Assembly: GCA_016584495.1 (NCBI GenBank)
Contig: WAID01000014.1
Coordinates: 792,291 to 856,290 of the forward strand
From: Celoporthe dispersa
Taxonomy: Eukaryota > Ascomycota > Sordariomycetes > Diaporthales > Cryphonectriaceae
DNA length: 64,000 nt
Direction: 5' to 3'
In this document: piece after piece, positions 12,118-24,728 of the stretch
Position numbering within the stretch: the first letter of the stretch is position 1
Layout: each line of letters opens with the position of its first letter
Notes under the pieces: generated by a model
The model's input: the letters and a program-made list of their open reading frames with translations, nothing else
What the model was told of the DNA's origin: nothing
Databases searched by the model: none
Position numbers and translations under genes: made by a program

Positions 12118-14474
12118 TTAATGTTTTGCAACGACGCCCTGCGCGTCCGCCTGGGCCGTAATCCTCTTCTTGTAGTCCGCTACCGTGCCGTCGAACTTCT
12201 CCACCGTGCCGCCCTCGCACACCCACAGGCTGGTGCACACGGTCTGGAGCATGGTCACGTCGTGGCTGACCATCAGCACGCCGCCCTGGAACTCCTGCAG
12301 GGCGTCGGAGAGGGCGTCCATGGCCTCGATGTCGAGGTGGTTGGACGGCTCGTCGAGGACGAGGATCTGCGGGTTCGTCAGGGCCAGGCAGGCGAAGGCG
12401 ACACGGGACTTTTGACCTCCGGAGAGCAGGCCCATCTTCTGTAGGCCGGTGGTACCCGTGATGCCGAAGGCGCCGAGGGTGCGCCGGTACTCCTCGTCGG
12501 TCTTGCCCGGGTAGTTCTTGGCCATGAAGGAGACGGCGGATGTGGTGAGGTCGAGGGCGTCGACGTGGTGCTGGGCGAAGAAGCCGACGCGCAGGCGCGG
12601 GTGCTGCGTGATGAGGCCCGACGAGGGGCTGAGCTTGCCGATGAGCAGCTTGAGGACGGTGGTCTTGCCGGCGCCGTTGGGGCCCACGATGCCGATCCGG
12701 CTGTCGAGCTGCACGTCCAGGTCCACGTTGCGCAGCAGGATCTTGTCCTTGGTGTAGCCAAAGGTGACGCCCGACATCTGCACGATGGGCGGCGACAGCT
12801 TCTCGACATCTGGGAACTTGAAGTGCACGCTGTACTCGGCCTCGGGCGCCTCGAGCACCGGCATGCGCTCGAGCTTCTTGATGCGGGACTGCGCCTCGGA
12901 TGACTTGGCCGCGTTGTAGCGGAACTTGTCGATGAAGGCCTGCAGGTGTGCGCGCTCCGCCATCTGTTTCTCGTACTCGCGCTTGGCCGTCTTCTTGCGC
13001 TCCTCCTTGGTCGCGTAGAAGGACGCGAAGTTGGCCCCGCGGTAGTAGTCGAGGCGCTGGCTGTGCTGGTGGATAATGTCGGTGGCCACCTCGTCCAGGA
13101 AGGCCCTGTCGTGGGAGACGACGAGCACCGTGCTGGGGTAACCTTGTAGGTAGTTGGACAGGAAGGTGATGGAGGGACGTCCAACATGTTGGACGGTTCG
13201 TCGAGAAGCAAGAGATCGGGCTCGCAGAAGAGCGCCCTGGCAAGCGCGAGACGCATGCGCCAACCACCAGAGAAGGTCTTGGTGGCGAACTGCTGTCGCT
13301 CTGGCGAGAAGCCGAGGCCGGCCAAGATGCTCGCTGCTCTTGACTCCGCCTTGTCTGACTCCATCTCTGCAAGCTTAGACTGGACGTCGACAAGTTTCTG
13401 GTCCTGGGCCTCGCGGTCGCGGTCTAACCTCGCGGCGTCCTGTGATGTATCTGCCATGGTAGACCTCTGCTCTTCTATCTCGGCCAGCTTCTTGGTAATT
13501 TCCTGCAGTACATGTCAGAATCAACCTAACGACAGATTGAGGCTGAGGAGAGGTCACTTACAGCCTCGTCCCTCAGGAGCACTTTTCGCCAGACATCTGC
13601 GTCGAGGACAGCTTGTATAGCGGGGGTATCGTCACCAGTGATCTATGGAAAGGTCAATTTTTTTCGCCCAAACAGTCACCCGGGGGACGTACCTCTTGCT
13701 CGACGTGAAGGATAGAGATATGTGTGGGGATGGGAACCTCTCTGCGAGACAGGGCCCGCAGCAACGTAGATTTACCAACACCGTTGTTACCGACCAGACC
13801 ATAACGATGGCCGTACGCCAGGGTAAATGTGGTATCTGTCAGGATTCTTTGGCCGCCGATGGAAACGTCAATGTTGTCGATCTTGATGTCCTTGGACTTG
13901 CCGCCAGAGCTGAAGGCCTGCAGCGGGTTGACAGCCATGTAGAACTCCTCGTATGACTGGGTCGAGTCTGGCTGGTCGAGCAGCCGCGAAGCCTCATACT
14001 CGACGGTCTTGAAGGTCTTCTTCTGCTGCTTTGCGGCGATCTTCCGCTCTGCCTTCTCCAGCTTCTTGCGGTCAACCTTGACTCCACCTTCCTGGCGTTC
14101 GCAGCCTCGAGGTCCACGGCACCGGTAGCCACGGCCAAGGTGGACGACATGGTGTTCTGGGCGCCGACCTGGATGGTCTGGTCCAGCCTCCGCACGGCAG
14201 GCCCCTTCCGCTCTGCGGACCCGTTGGCCTCGTCGTATCTGGCAACCCATTTCTCTACCAGCTCCCGGATCTTGTCCTGCTTCTTGGCGTCCGGATCACC
14301 CGAGGCGGAGAGGAGCAGCTCTGTCACGACGGAGGCCGCCTCGGCGAGCGGAGATGGGCCTGCCTGATCCTCGTCACCAGCCCAGGAGGTCGAGGCATGT
14401 GTGAGGTAGCCAGCCGAGTACTCGGAAACGACCGGATCGATGTTGGGAATGATCGACCTGATTTCGGACTCCAT
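12118..14474 (-). CDS. gcn20: GCN20-type ABC-F ATPase
   Basis: Cytosolic ABC-F ATPase with no membrane domain. In yeast, GCN20 binds GCN1 on ribosomes and is needed for GCN2 to sense uncharged tRNA. The N-terminal helical GCN1-binding part starts MESEIRSIIPNIDPVVSEY (ATG complement at 14474). Nucleotide domain 1 has Walker A GNNGVGKST (about 13759-13800), signature FSGGWRMR and LLLLDEPSN. Domain 2 has GPNGAGKTT (about 12657-12693), LSGGQKSR and LVLDEPSNHLD. The linker includes FIDKFRYNAAKSSEAQSRIKKLE. The protein ends GVVAKH, close to the yeast end. Introns are at 13503-13561 and 13643-13692 (sense GTAAGT..GCAG and GTACGT..ATAG). Frame slips near 14085 and 13174 interrupt otherwise uniform conservation and are repaired by one G or C. 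All catalytic motifs are intact. Confidence 0.95.
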
Positions 14475-16497
14475 GGCAGGTTTCTGGCGGAGAAAGACTC
14501 CCGGATAGGTGTGCTGATGGGATAGCTGCCTCGCTGGTGTGTGGTGAAGCCTGGACTAGTGCTCTCGCTCGAGGCAAGACCGCCAGAGAGGGACGAAGTC
14601 GCGCCGGGCTGATCGTTGGACGAGCAGGGTGAAGCTGCAGGAGACACACTGGGACCCCAGACACAATGATATAGTCCTCGACAATGCTCCTGGACTGGTG
14701 ATCTCGGCTCACTGCTGCCCCGTCTTCTTCGACTTCTTCCCTGGTGGGTTTCTGCGCCAACTTTGGCCACACTGCAGCGTCCCAGAGCCTAGTGTTACGA
14801 TATCTGCAAGATAACACGGCTTCAACGTCGGCCCAGAGGTGCAATCAGTCACTTTTTCGGCGGCTTATCGTGGCCCTCTTGGAGCTCAGCGTTCAAAGTT
14901 GGATGAGGTTGAGTTTGAGAGGCTGTTGCCCCACGTCGTGCTATTCCTAATGTGGCATAGTGGATTGCTCTCCAGTAGCCGCACGCACGGATCATGAGCA
15001 CAGGAGCACAGACAGTCGGCACCTTCCATCCCAATGTGGTGGGAGTCAAACCATCTCGTCGCTTCTCCTCTTCCACGACCAACCAAGAACGCATCCCATC
15101 CCACCAAGCCCTACCAACAACCTTTAGCGCCCAGCGAAGGACCCTGGACCGTCCTGTTGACGGCTGCTGCCACCTCCGGACCAGGTGGCGGTCGTTCATC
15201 CGCTCGAGCTCAGCTGCCGCTCGTCGTCAGATCCCCGCCACAAGTGTCTTAGCAATGGCGCACGCCAGCGGGTGGGTGCCTCGAGCTCGCTTCCTCGAGT
15301 CGACGGCTCGACCATCTTACGTGCAGCTAGCCTAACGAGTCGGCCGCAGCCTCGTCACTTGTCACCCGCAGAGACCTTGTTAACCCGGGCATTGTTTGGT
15401 CGCCGAACCAGTCCCTTCGCAGTGGCGCCAGCCACCCGCGAAAACCTAACCCAGCAGTAGCCAGGAAGGACGCCTCGCTGCGCAGACGCCAACACGGAGC
15501 AGGCCTAGCCTCGTCGCGTGCAGCCGCGCCCAGCAGGGACCTCGCGTCAACAGTCTGACCAATGACCGCGTGCTCCCCGGCCGTGGCAGATGGATGGGAG
15601 ACCCCAGGCGCTGTTGGTTCTGTTGATCCACCGAATTGGCAAGACACACTGACGCCCGGCAAGGCACATCACAATCCCCACTCCTCGCCCCCAGCCGAGC
15701 CAATCACCCAATCTGATGTCTGGTCGGCCCATGACGCAAGTGCCCCGGAGTCGCATCCTCGCAGCAAAACGGATGATGATCAGCCCGCGCACACGCAGAG
15801 CGTTGCTATTTACGTCTCACATCTCTCAGGCTCCCAACCTACCGGATACTCGGATCTTGAACCAAGGACAAGACGTACCTGCAGGACGGCAACACATACG
15901 ATACGAGAAATCCTGCATATCTGTGGCTCGTGCGTGGCATTCTGTGGCGCTCTGGGTCTGGCCGAGAGGGCCCCGAGTAGATTCGGCTCTGGTAGGAATA
16001 ACAAGACAATAATACCCCTCCCCTCCCTCCAGAAGGACGATCTGTCTCGTCTCAGCTTATACCATGATTCCCCTGTTTCTGCACCCGTCAGCACGGGCTG
16101 GGCTTGACCTCTTTAGGAGATCTCGTTCGCCGAGGCCTCACGTCCTCTCCTGATCGCTCTCCCACCCCGCATCTTATACGATGGGAATCCCTGGAATAAT
16201 CCGTCAAGACCAGAACTCAATTGACCAATGTCAGTGCTCAGCCACGGTCAGACGGCCCTCGCAAAGATATTACTATATCACATTACTACTATTGACACAA
16301 ACACCTGCGCTTTCCTGCTGACACGTACCATAGTACAGCGGTGCTCAGTCAGGATAACCCAGCAGTGGTGTGCGGTCCGGCGTGACCCCGTCGCATCTCG
16401 ACCTCCAATAATCCCATGCATACTTACAGTAGCGCCAACTTTGTTTTGCTCTTCTTGGGTGCAATGAGAGATACTGTTTCTTCTTGACCGTGTCGTC

Positions 16498-16498
<1 letters not shown>

Positions 16499-16524
<26 letters not shown>
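16499..16524. repeat. 26-base T run
   Basis: An uninterrupted T run inside the 14.5-24.7 kb gene-free region. A matching 26-base T run occurs at 58959-58984. The 3' neighbours differ (AAATTCC here, GGCGCC there), so these are simple homopolymers rather than tails of one element family. Confidence 0.9.
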
Positions 16525-16529
<5 letters not shown>

Positions 16530-19500
16530 CCTCTTTCCGAGGAGGTTTCGAAGGCCTAGGCTGGGCTGGGGCTCGGACAAGGTGTTCCGGTGGATGCGAC
16601 GCCCAGCTGAGCAGGAGCTCTGTCGCCCCCGAGGGCCAGCCAAGCTCATGTCCAACATTTTCGCGCTCGTGCGACTCCGCTCGTGGCTGCTGCCCGTCGC
16701 TCAGCCTTGGTCACACAGAGGAGGAAACGCTGTTGGGAGAAAAGCCTTTATGGCAACACCAAACACATAAGAGATGCCCGCATTTTTAGATTGTCGGGTT
16801 ATTCTTTCGGCGTAACCCCCGTTCTAACTTTAGCAGCCGGAAGATCCTCGGTGGGGATCTCGGAGGCTGGTTTGCCTTCCATCCGGCCTCGAGCACTCGC
16901 GGCTCAAAATTGAACATGGGCATGCCTTCGAGACTCGTGCGCTTGGGCCTCCCTTTGTTTAACCCGACTGGTTGAAGGTTTATCGCGCAGCAAAATCCCT
17001 CCGCATCAGGCCGACAGGGAGGCACGCGTACCTGAGAGAGTTGTGATGGGAGGGAACTGACCGCAGGCAGGCCTGGCTTGCTGGGTAGGCCTGTGGCTTG
17101 GCTGCTAGCCGACATCACGCCTGGAGGGTTCGGTTCCTCACACGCTTGGCGTCAGCCCAACAACGTTCCTTGGCACACACAACCCCGCGCCTGTGCTTTT
17201 GAGGACAGCCCCTAGAGCTGTGAACAAGACGACGCACTTTTGGCAGCTATTTCCTTCCTTCTCCTCGCGGAAAATTTTGCAACATTACTAACGCACCTCG
17301 ACGAGCCTAGCCCAGACTCGTGTGAGGCGGACACGACCCAGGCTCGGGCTGGTGCCGATCCGTGGCGTCGCAGTCGTGTGTGTGGCGCCAGATTTCCCAC
17401 GGGCGTCTCAGCAGCAGAAACACGATTACTTTTTGTATCAGCCGAGCCCGTCATGATTTGAGACATCGAGAGGATTCCAGCCATCAAAAATCTCCCAGGT
17501 CTCCAGGCCCAATAGGATCTTGTTGTCATGACGACTTACCGGTGGCGTCCCTACCTGTGGGGCGTCTCATAGCCGCCTGCATCTATGCATGCAGCATGCA
17601 GGCGTGGGCCTATTCTCCAGGCCCAATCCCTTGTCTGATATTGGCTCAGATGCCCTGCCTCGCTTGCCAACTTTCGTAAAGTGATTGCAGGGACGTCAGC
17701 AGCACAAATTTCCGGGTGCAGAGGGGCGCTGGCGACGGCGGCCGCGCCTGGCCTGCGTGCATACCGCCATGAGAGACGAGTCATCTGCCAGGGATTCAGG
17801 GGAGGTTGTAAAAAGAAAGAAAAGAAGAAAGAAGAAAAAAAGGTTCACGATGTCCTTGGACCTTCATCATCTCACCAGGAGCTCCGGTGGGTTTTTCCCC
17901 CTCCTCTCTTCTGCAGGCCTGCTTCCTCCTGGCAAGTGCGAGGTTTACCATCCTGTGCCCCCACAGCTCCAATCCGAAACAATGGCATGGCGGGGAGATG
18001 TGGAGGCTGGGCGAGACGAGACCCACCCCGACTGGGCGGAACGATCAAGTCTTGCCTCTACCATGGTAGCCGGGTGCCGAGGGTGCTGTTAGCGACATTG
18101 CTCTTGAACAGGAACGACAACTGACGAGGACAGCCCTCGAGAACAATATGCCTCTGCGAGAAGATGTGAGCTGTCACGTAGGACAGGGCAGGAGGAATGC
18201 AGCGGGCGGGCGAGTATGCTGCTGCTGACATAAAGGCAAGCCCGGCGCCAACTTGACTGCCGGGCAGCTTCGGAGCGGCGGGTCGCCGTCGCGGGGACGG
18301 GAGCCCGCTTGGGCCTTCTCTGTCCTTGCTGGCCTTCTTTTTGCCTTCTGAAAAGAAAAAAATCCTTGCCTCCCTGCGGGGATATTGCGGGCTTCGCTCA
18401 CCCGATAGCACGTCCCATACCTGATATTGTCCGGCGACCCACACTCCCTGGACGGCCTGCAGAGGATGGCGTTGCTTTCTGGTGGTGAGACGCAAGGGCT
18501 CCCGTCCCTTGCCTTTCCGGCCCCGGAGTCGATTGTTTCGTACTGCGTGATAGCGCTTGGGTGGCTGGGAGGAGAGGGGGCGATGAGTGATGGAGCGACT
18601 CCACACCAGCATCGTATACCTGAGGGATCTCGATGGATTCTGGGGAAATGATCAACACCCCAAAAAGGAACCTATAGAGTGGCGATGGTGAGAAGAGGAG
18701 GCTCCCTTGCTGCGAGACGAGCTGAGACGAGGACGACAAGGTCGAAAGGCATCCGATGTTGAGACGACGCCTGCCAAGGCCCTGGGACCCGTGCCGAGCT
18801 TGCTTTTTTCCCTCTTTCTTTCTCCTTCTCCTCCCCGTCTACGTCTCTTGCGGTCACCGCATACGGACTGCGGCGAGTTGCAGACGGCCATGACTGGCTG
18901 ACAGCTGCTGTGAGCCTCGTTAGCCGGGTGTAGCCGCGTCCGCTGTGTGACGCTGACACTGCCCCTCGCCGGCCGGGTGACCAGGGAAAGCAGAGGGTCG
19001 CTGCGACACGAGGAGGGCTATCACAAATCATGCAATGCGGCGGTCAAGGAGATGCCAAGCCCAGTGCTGCTGCTGCCACCGGAGCCGGCCTGCAGCGCTG
19101 GTCCATCTCTGCGCATGTTTCGGGTTCGCGCTTCCTGGTGTCAGCCGGGTCGGTCATCCCACACGTGCAGCAGGACCTATGCGAGGTGTATGTGGCTTCC
19201 ATGCAGATGGCAGGGTTTCATCTCTCGTTAAATCGAGAGAGAAAAAAATTAAAGTAAGATAAGGACAAAAGAGGAAAAGAAGCAGAAAGAGAAAAGAGAA
19301 AAAAGAAAAGTACCCCCTTCCCCGCGGGCGATTGACGAGGTCGACCACAGATCGCGGCCCTGCTACGTTGCTGCCGCTGCACACACAGCACAGCGCAGCA
19401 AATAAGTGTACCGCCTACCCGAAATACCGTGTACTCTAATTATCTTGGATGGTCTTCAGGCGGGTCCAACGGGGATGCCGGTCTCCATTCTGGGAGCGAA

Positions 19501-21654
19501 CAAAAGACTGGAAAAAAGAAGGATAAGAAAAACCTTGTTTTGTCTTGGTACTTGTAGCCTCATTTTTCTTGTTTCTTTTTCTTGATTTCTTCTTTTTTTG
19601 GTTCTTCTTTGTGTCTTATCCTGCGATTAACCTTGCTTGTGTCGTGTCGGTCTTAGAGCGGCATCACGATCATCCACTGACCTTGGGGAGATGAACTTTT
19701 TCCCCTCGTCATCCCGCACGGGCTAACGAGACCGGTGCTCACAAGTCATCCTGCAACATATACGTATCTCGGTGATACCAGGCCGGCCACCCTAGAGCCG
19801 CGGTGGAGCATTGCTCCTGAAAATGCAAGATGGGGGACGAGCACGAACCGTTCAGCTAGTCCTGGCCTCTGTCACAGCCGCAGCCGCCCTCTGGTGCTGC
19901 GCGACGTGAGCTGAAGCTTTGCAGTCCCCTAGAGGTCAAGGCCGTGGTGCTCTGGCCTCCTGTCGTAGGGGTTTTCGTCTCTAGTGCTGTATGGAAGAAC
20001 CGGGTCAGCTTCTTCCATGGCACATGTGTGGGTCATTGAGTTCTACCATAGTCACCTATGGGTCCCGCCCAAAGTCTAATGCCGCTGGCTGCCTGGCCGA
20101 GGCCGTGCAGAGAAGGCAGAGAAACAAGTGTGGAAGCACCGAGTTGGAAGGTTTTACCATCTCAGCCGCCCGGCCTAGGCTCGAGCTGGCCCGTAACTCC
20201 GGTGTTATGAACTCGCATCTCCGGGCTATCATGGCGAGGCTGCCAGTGGAGCTGAAGGCGCGAGAGCGAGGAGGAGTTTTCGTCTTGCCCGGGACCAAGC
20301 ATGGGCCGGCCCTGTCCAGGCTGGTTGTGGTGTGTCACGGAAATCCTGCATGGTCGTACCGGCAGTGAGCAAACCTGTGCTATACTTGCCCATCCTGAGA
20401 AAGAAGAGGGATTTTTGCGAAATCTCGATTTGATATTCCTATTTCGCCCCTCCCTCCCTCTCTTGGTACGGGATTTTTCGAAATGGCATGATGTGTGGCA
20501 GTTTAAGCTGGGCCAGAAGGTGGTCCACATCGCGGTGTTCGTGATATCCAGGCTCGTCCAATGGCTCCTGACCTGGCCCATAACTTGGGAGAACAGGTGG
20601 ACTTGACCATGTGTGGCATTGTTCAGGGTGTTTTTCTCTTCTTCTTCCTTTTCTGGTCGATCAGTAGGGTTCTCCCCGCTTCGCCCACCCACATTGCTAT
20701 GTAAACAGACACACGGCAGAAGATCCTGTCTGCCAGCTCATCGTGGCGTCACTTGGGCGGGCGTCGGCAGCGTGTCATGACGGGGCGGACCCTGTTTAGG
20801 TCGCTGAGGTGATGGGGCTGCGGCCTGTTCAGGCCTTTCCGAAACCAGCAGGGCCAGCTGTATTCTGTTCTTGCGGTGTGGGGAGCGTACATTAGTAGTT
20901 CTAGTGGCAGTGGTAGGGTGTGGCTGACCTCATCCCCTCTATCCCAGGAGGGCGGGGAGGGATTCAAACCTCGAGATTGGCCGAGATTCGACTGGGCAGC
21001 GGTGGCCCGTCTTTTCTGGTCGCTGGGAGGAAGAAATCTCATAGGTCTCAGCCTGGTTCGCGCTAGCATTGAGGTGGATGCTTTACTTGGTCCTGGAAAG
21101 CAGGATCGAGAGGAGAGGCAAGAATTCAAGCTTTCTCTTGACCGCAAAGGAGAGAAAAAGGCGGGTGGTGAGTGGACGAGAGGGTGGGAGGGGTGGAATC
21201 CACCCGCTGCGATGACGCGCGGGAGGACTACTGCTGCTGTACACAACCAGCCCCAGCCCAGCCCAGCCTGCTGCATTACTTGCCGTCGTTATGCAGGAGA
21301 GATGCGTGCTCTGGTGCTGTAGGATCAAGGGCGGAGAGCCCACAGCCAACAGTATGTGAGAGATGGGGTCGTGTCTGAGCCATGGCTTGCATGTGCCCGC
21401 CCGCGGTGTATGACTCCTACGTAAGAGGATGTCTCGCGCTGCATGCTTCTTTCTGCTCCTCCTGGCTGCCTGTTGTCTTGGGTCTCACGCGTGACACTTG
21501 TTGTGCCATAACATCTGTACTATGGTATACTTGAGTTTAAGTAAGACAAGGCAGGGGCGTGATGTATTCCAGGGCTTGCAGCTGGTCGGACCCTGTACAG
21601 TTGCAAAGGTCTGGCCGCTTTGGAAATCTTCCATGATACCAGGAACAAGCTGGT

Positions 21655-21679
21655 CCCTCTCTCTCTCTCTCTCTCTCCT
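21655..21679. repeat. CT microsatellite
   Basis: A pure CT repeat of about a dozen units, continuing as an imperfect CT/CCT tract to about 21693. Confidence 0.85.
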
Positions 21680-21746
21680 CTCCCTCTCTTGGTCCAGGGA
21701 GGAATGAGAGTTTACCAGGCTGCCATGTCAACGGGCCGTTGGTGGC

Positions 21747-21784
21747 TTGTTGTTGTTGTTGTTGTTGTTATTGTTGTTGTTGTT
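21747..21784. repeat. TTG trinucleotide repeat
   Basis: Twelve or so TTG units with a single ATT interruption, in non-coding sequence. Confidence 0.9.
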
Positions 21785-22031
21785 CTAGAGGGAGGAGGGG
21801 GCGAGGGTTCCCTCGAGGCTTGCTGTGAGATGACATCCTAGACTTTGGTTCCTGGTCGCGTAGAGAAGGAAGGGAAAGAAAAAGCATGTCTCTCATTCTT
21901 TAAACACGACAGGGCCCTGGGATTCTATGGGACCCGCCCCAGCTTGTTTCCCGTCCTGGCATGGTGCTGTTTTCTTTGTGGCGCGGGATCCCTGTAATTG
22001 TTTGTGTACCATACAGTAAAGTATCTGGGCG

Positions 22032-22066
22032 GGTTGGTGGTGGTGGTGGTGGTGGCGGTGGTGGTA
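22032..22066. repeat. GGT trinucleotide repeat
   Basis: A GGT array with one GGC unit. The G-rich strand has only two-base G steps, so a stable three-tetrad quadruplex is not expected. Confidence 0.85.
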
Positions 22067-22363
22067 CGCTAATCGCCATGGCGCGAAGAGGAGAGAGAAA
22101 GAGGGAGGGAAAGAGAGGGAGAGAAAGAGCTGGGTGATGCCGCGCTAGGCTGGAAGTGGGGCGTCCCGAGAGACCTGATCTCGTGCTGGGGAAGCAGCGT
22201 TGCTTCAGGTACCTGCTTACCTACCACCTTTTTTTAATGTGTGTGTAAGTCATTTTACTCCTGCCTGAACGGGGCCCTGTTTCCCGAAAATCCCAGCGCC
22301 CACCTCCGCCGCCCATTTTCCTCCACCAGACACCTGCCAAGGTCTACTGCTGCGTCAGAGCGC

Positions 22364-22441
22364 GTGCTGCTGCTTGGTGTAGTGCTGCTGCTTGGTGTAG
22401 TGCTGCTGCTTGGTGTAATGCTGCTGCTGCTGCTGCTGCTG
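22364..22441. repeat. 18-bp tandem repeat running into a CTG array
   Basis: Three exact copies of an 18-bp unit (GTGCTGCTGCTTGGTGTA at 22364-22381, 22382-22399 and 22400-22417) are followed by a degenerate start of a fourth and seven CTG triplets (22421-22441). The unit itself contains CTGCTG, so the array may have grown from the triplet repeat. Confidence 0.95.
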
Positions 22442-22953
22442 TACTTGGTACCATTTGCTGGTACCATAGTACTGGACCTGTTTCCCAAACAAACCCTCCC
22501 CACTCCCCCTCGGTGCACAGGTCGCATCGACAGGAATGCGACGCCAGCAGCAAGGGCTTCCGTCCCGCGTTACACTGCGCTGTGGGATGGTACTTGGTAG
22601 CCAGCTGATGAGGGATCACACATTCGTGAGCAGCGAGACGGAGAGAAGAAGAAGAAGCAGGGGATGCTGCAACTTACAGTTCTACGGTACGACGATGGAT
22701 AGATAACCATGGCACATGGTGACCTGCCGTGGCCACCAGGAAGCCGCCAGCCAGACCAGAGTGCCAGTGCCTCGAGTTGAGTGGGAGTACCACAGTACAA
22801 GGCACTGCGGGATACTTCCGTCGGTAGGGTGGGTCTGGCATGCCTGGGCCAGCAACGTACAGGGCGGTATATGCAGTACCAGCAGCCCCTTGTTTGATCT
22901 TCGCGCTGGCGCCTATCTGGACCGGGCTGCCCTAGGTACAGTAGTCCCAAGGG

Positions 22954-22954
<1 letters not shown>

Positions 22955-22984
<30 letters not shown>
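22955..22984. repeat. GTGCCT hexamer repeat
   Basis: Five exact tandem copies of GTGCCT in non-coding sequence. Confidence 0.95.
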
Positions 22985-22985
<1 letters not shown>

Positions 22986-23189
22986 GCTTGTGCACGACAT
23001 TTGCTGAAATGATCACTTCCAGGCCAAGGAACGCGGGACACTCGACCGATTCCAAAACCCAGAAAATCTCCGCCTGCTGCCACCAAAGACAAAAAAAAAA
23101 ACAAGTCCATCTCGAACTCGGCAGGATTGTGGTTTAGATCTTGATCTCGACTCTTTGAGATTCCCAGCCCGAACTGTCGATCCCTCTCC

Positions 23190-24728
23190 GATCCATCCCC
23201 CTCAGCCTCGTATCTTTTTTTCTTTCTCTTCTTCTTTTCCTGTCAATTTCCTCTCCTCGGACAAAGTCAATTCCCTTCTCAACAACCTTATCTCGACCCT
23301 GTCCTGACGACCGCCGCCACCACCACCACCACCACCAGCGCCCTCGACCATACGCTGGTGTGTTGTATCGGACTGGACCCGTCGAGTCGGCCGTCCATCC
23401 ATACCAGCCAACTACAACCAGACCTTACCCGACAAGCTGCAGCAAGCCACACCACGTACACACAACCAGCCAGGACGACGGGCGCCCCTCCTACCCCTTC
23501 TCCCTGTAGCCTCAGCAACAACCAGCAGCGGCACCCTGCCCTCTTTTTTCCCTTCTTACTTCTGATTGCTTGCTCAGCTGTTGTCCACAGGACAGCCAGT
23601 AGGATCTGGATCTGACGGGGGCTCCACTGCTTCCCTGTCGCCCGCGGGTACCTGGTTGTGCCGCAGGCTTTGGCCCTGTGGTCTTGTACCTCTCGCTCCA
23701 GGTATGTCCCAGTCCGTCCAAGTCCAGTTCACTACTGGTACGGGGACAATCGTTGGTGCATGTGCTTGCTATTACTCTATCCATCCAAACACCATCCCTG
23801 ACGTTCCCTCCCCTCCCGCTCAGCTGCCGCTACCACCACCACCAACACCACCAATACCTCCTACTCTTACGCTTCCTCCTCCTCCTGCTCCTGCTTCCTT
23901 CCCTCTCGACTCAACTTCGGTTCTCTCTCTCCCTCCCTCTCTCCCTCACACACACGAGTGTTTACTCTTCAACCATCTTTTTGTTTTTCTTGTTGTTTTT
24001 TTCTTTCTCCTCCTCCCCTCCGTCCTTTTTTTTGTTTTCTTTCCTTCTTTTTTTCCCTCCCTTTCCCTTCCTTCCACTGCAGGTTTCTTGGCAGCCGTCA
24101 CCGCCCGGCGTGCCCTGGCCTCCTTCGATCGTTGCCTCATTCGCCTTCCCTCCCTCTCCCTGAGACAACGCATTAAAATCCACATACCCTCTCCAGTCAA
24201 TTCCACCCCACCTCGGCCAGTAAGAAGCCTCTCTTCCCTGAGTTGCCAGCAGCTCCTCCCCATCATCGTACATTGCATTACATTGCCTGCATTACGGCTT
24301 GCTCCTCGAGTCGAATCACTCCAAATCAAACACCCCTGCTGTGGGTCGTCCCTGACTGTCCCTGGCCGCTGACACAGACAAGCCGCAGCACAGCACAGCA
24401 CACCAAGCAGCCACGCCCAACTGCCGTGGAGCACACCAGCAGCAGTAGCAGCAGCAGCAGCAATTGACCGGCTGCAGCACGCTGTTTCCCGTCCCTGCTC
24501 TTGCTCGCACCTCGATACTCGAGACGTGACTGAGCCTCAATTTCGACCTGGGCCACGGAACTTGAACACCGCCCCGTCAGCGATATTTCTTCCCCCGCCT
24601 CCCTTTCTCTCGAGCGGACAATGCCATGACGATGCGAATCACGACCGCCGCGAGATCCCGATTCCCTTCTGCCCCGCCTCTTTCTCACGACGGCTTGGCC
24701 TCGTCAAGATAATCTGCACCAGACCAAG
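23190..24728 (+). promoter_or_regulatory. CT-rich leader region upstream of the Ser-rich protein gene
   Basis: The plus strand is strongly C/T-rich from about 23190 to 24170. Such tracts are typical of promoters and leaders of filamentous-fungus genes. A possible leader intron runs from GTATGT at 23702 to ACTGCAG ending at 24083. The extent of transcription cannot be read from sequence, so this is a suggestion only. Confidence 0.3.

Larger units (their letters stand above)
14475..24728. other. 10-kb gene-free region
   Basis: Apart from flanking promoters and leaders I see no gene. Open frames of up to about 270 codons exist but have proline/serine/arginine-rich, non-homologous translations and no coherent exon structure. 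The region carries T and CT runs, a TTG run, a GGT run, an 18-bp tandem repeat and scattered GTAC-centred motifs (listed separately). It is not AT-rich, so it does not look like DNA inactivated by repeat-induced point mutation, and no transposase or reverse-transcriptase motif was seen. Confidence 0.5.

Noticed and set aside
20955..20980. Minus-strand GGTTTGAATCC resembling a tRNA T-loop
   Set aside because: No acceptor or anticodon stem and no A box at the right distance.
23566..24372. 268-codon open frame upstream of the Ser-rich gene
   Set aside because: Translation reflects a CT-rich tract (Ser/Leu/Pro runs) and lacks any motif; better explained as leader or promoter sequence.
14475..24728. 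RIP-inactivated transposon block
   Set aside because: Composition is not AT-rich and no transposon-like reading frame remnants or terminal repeats were found.
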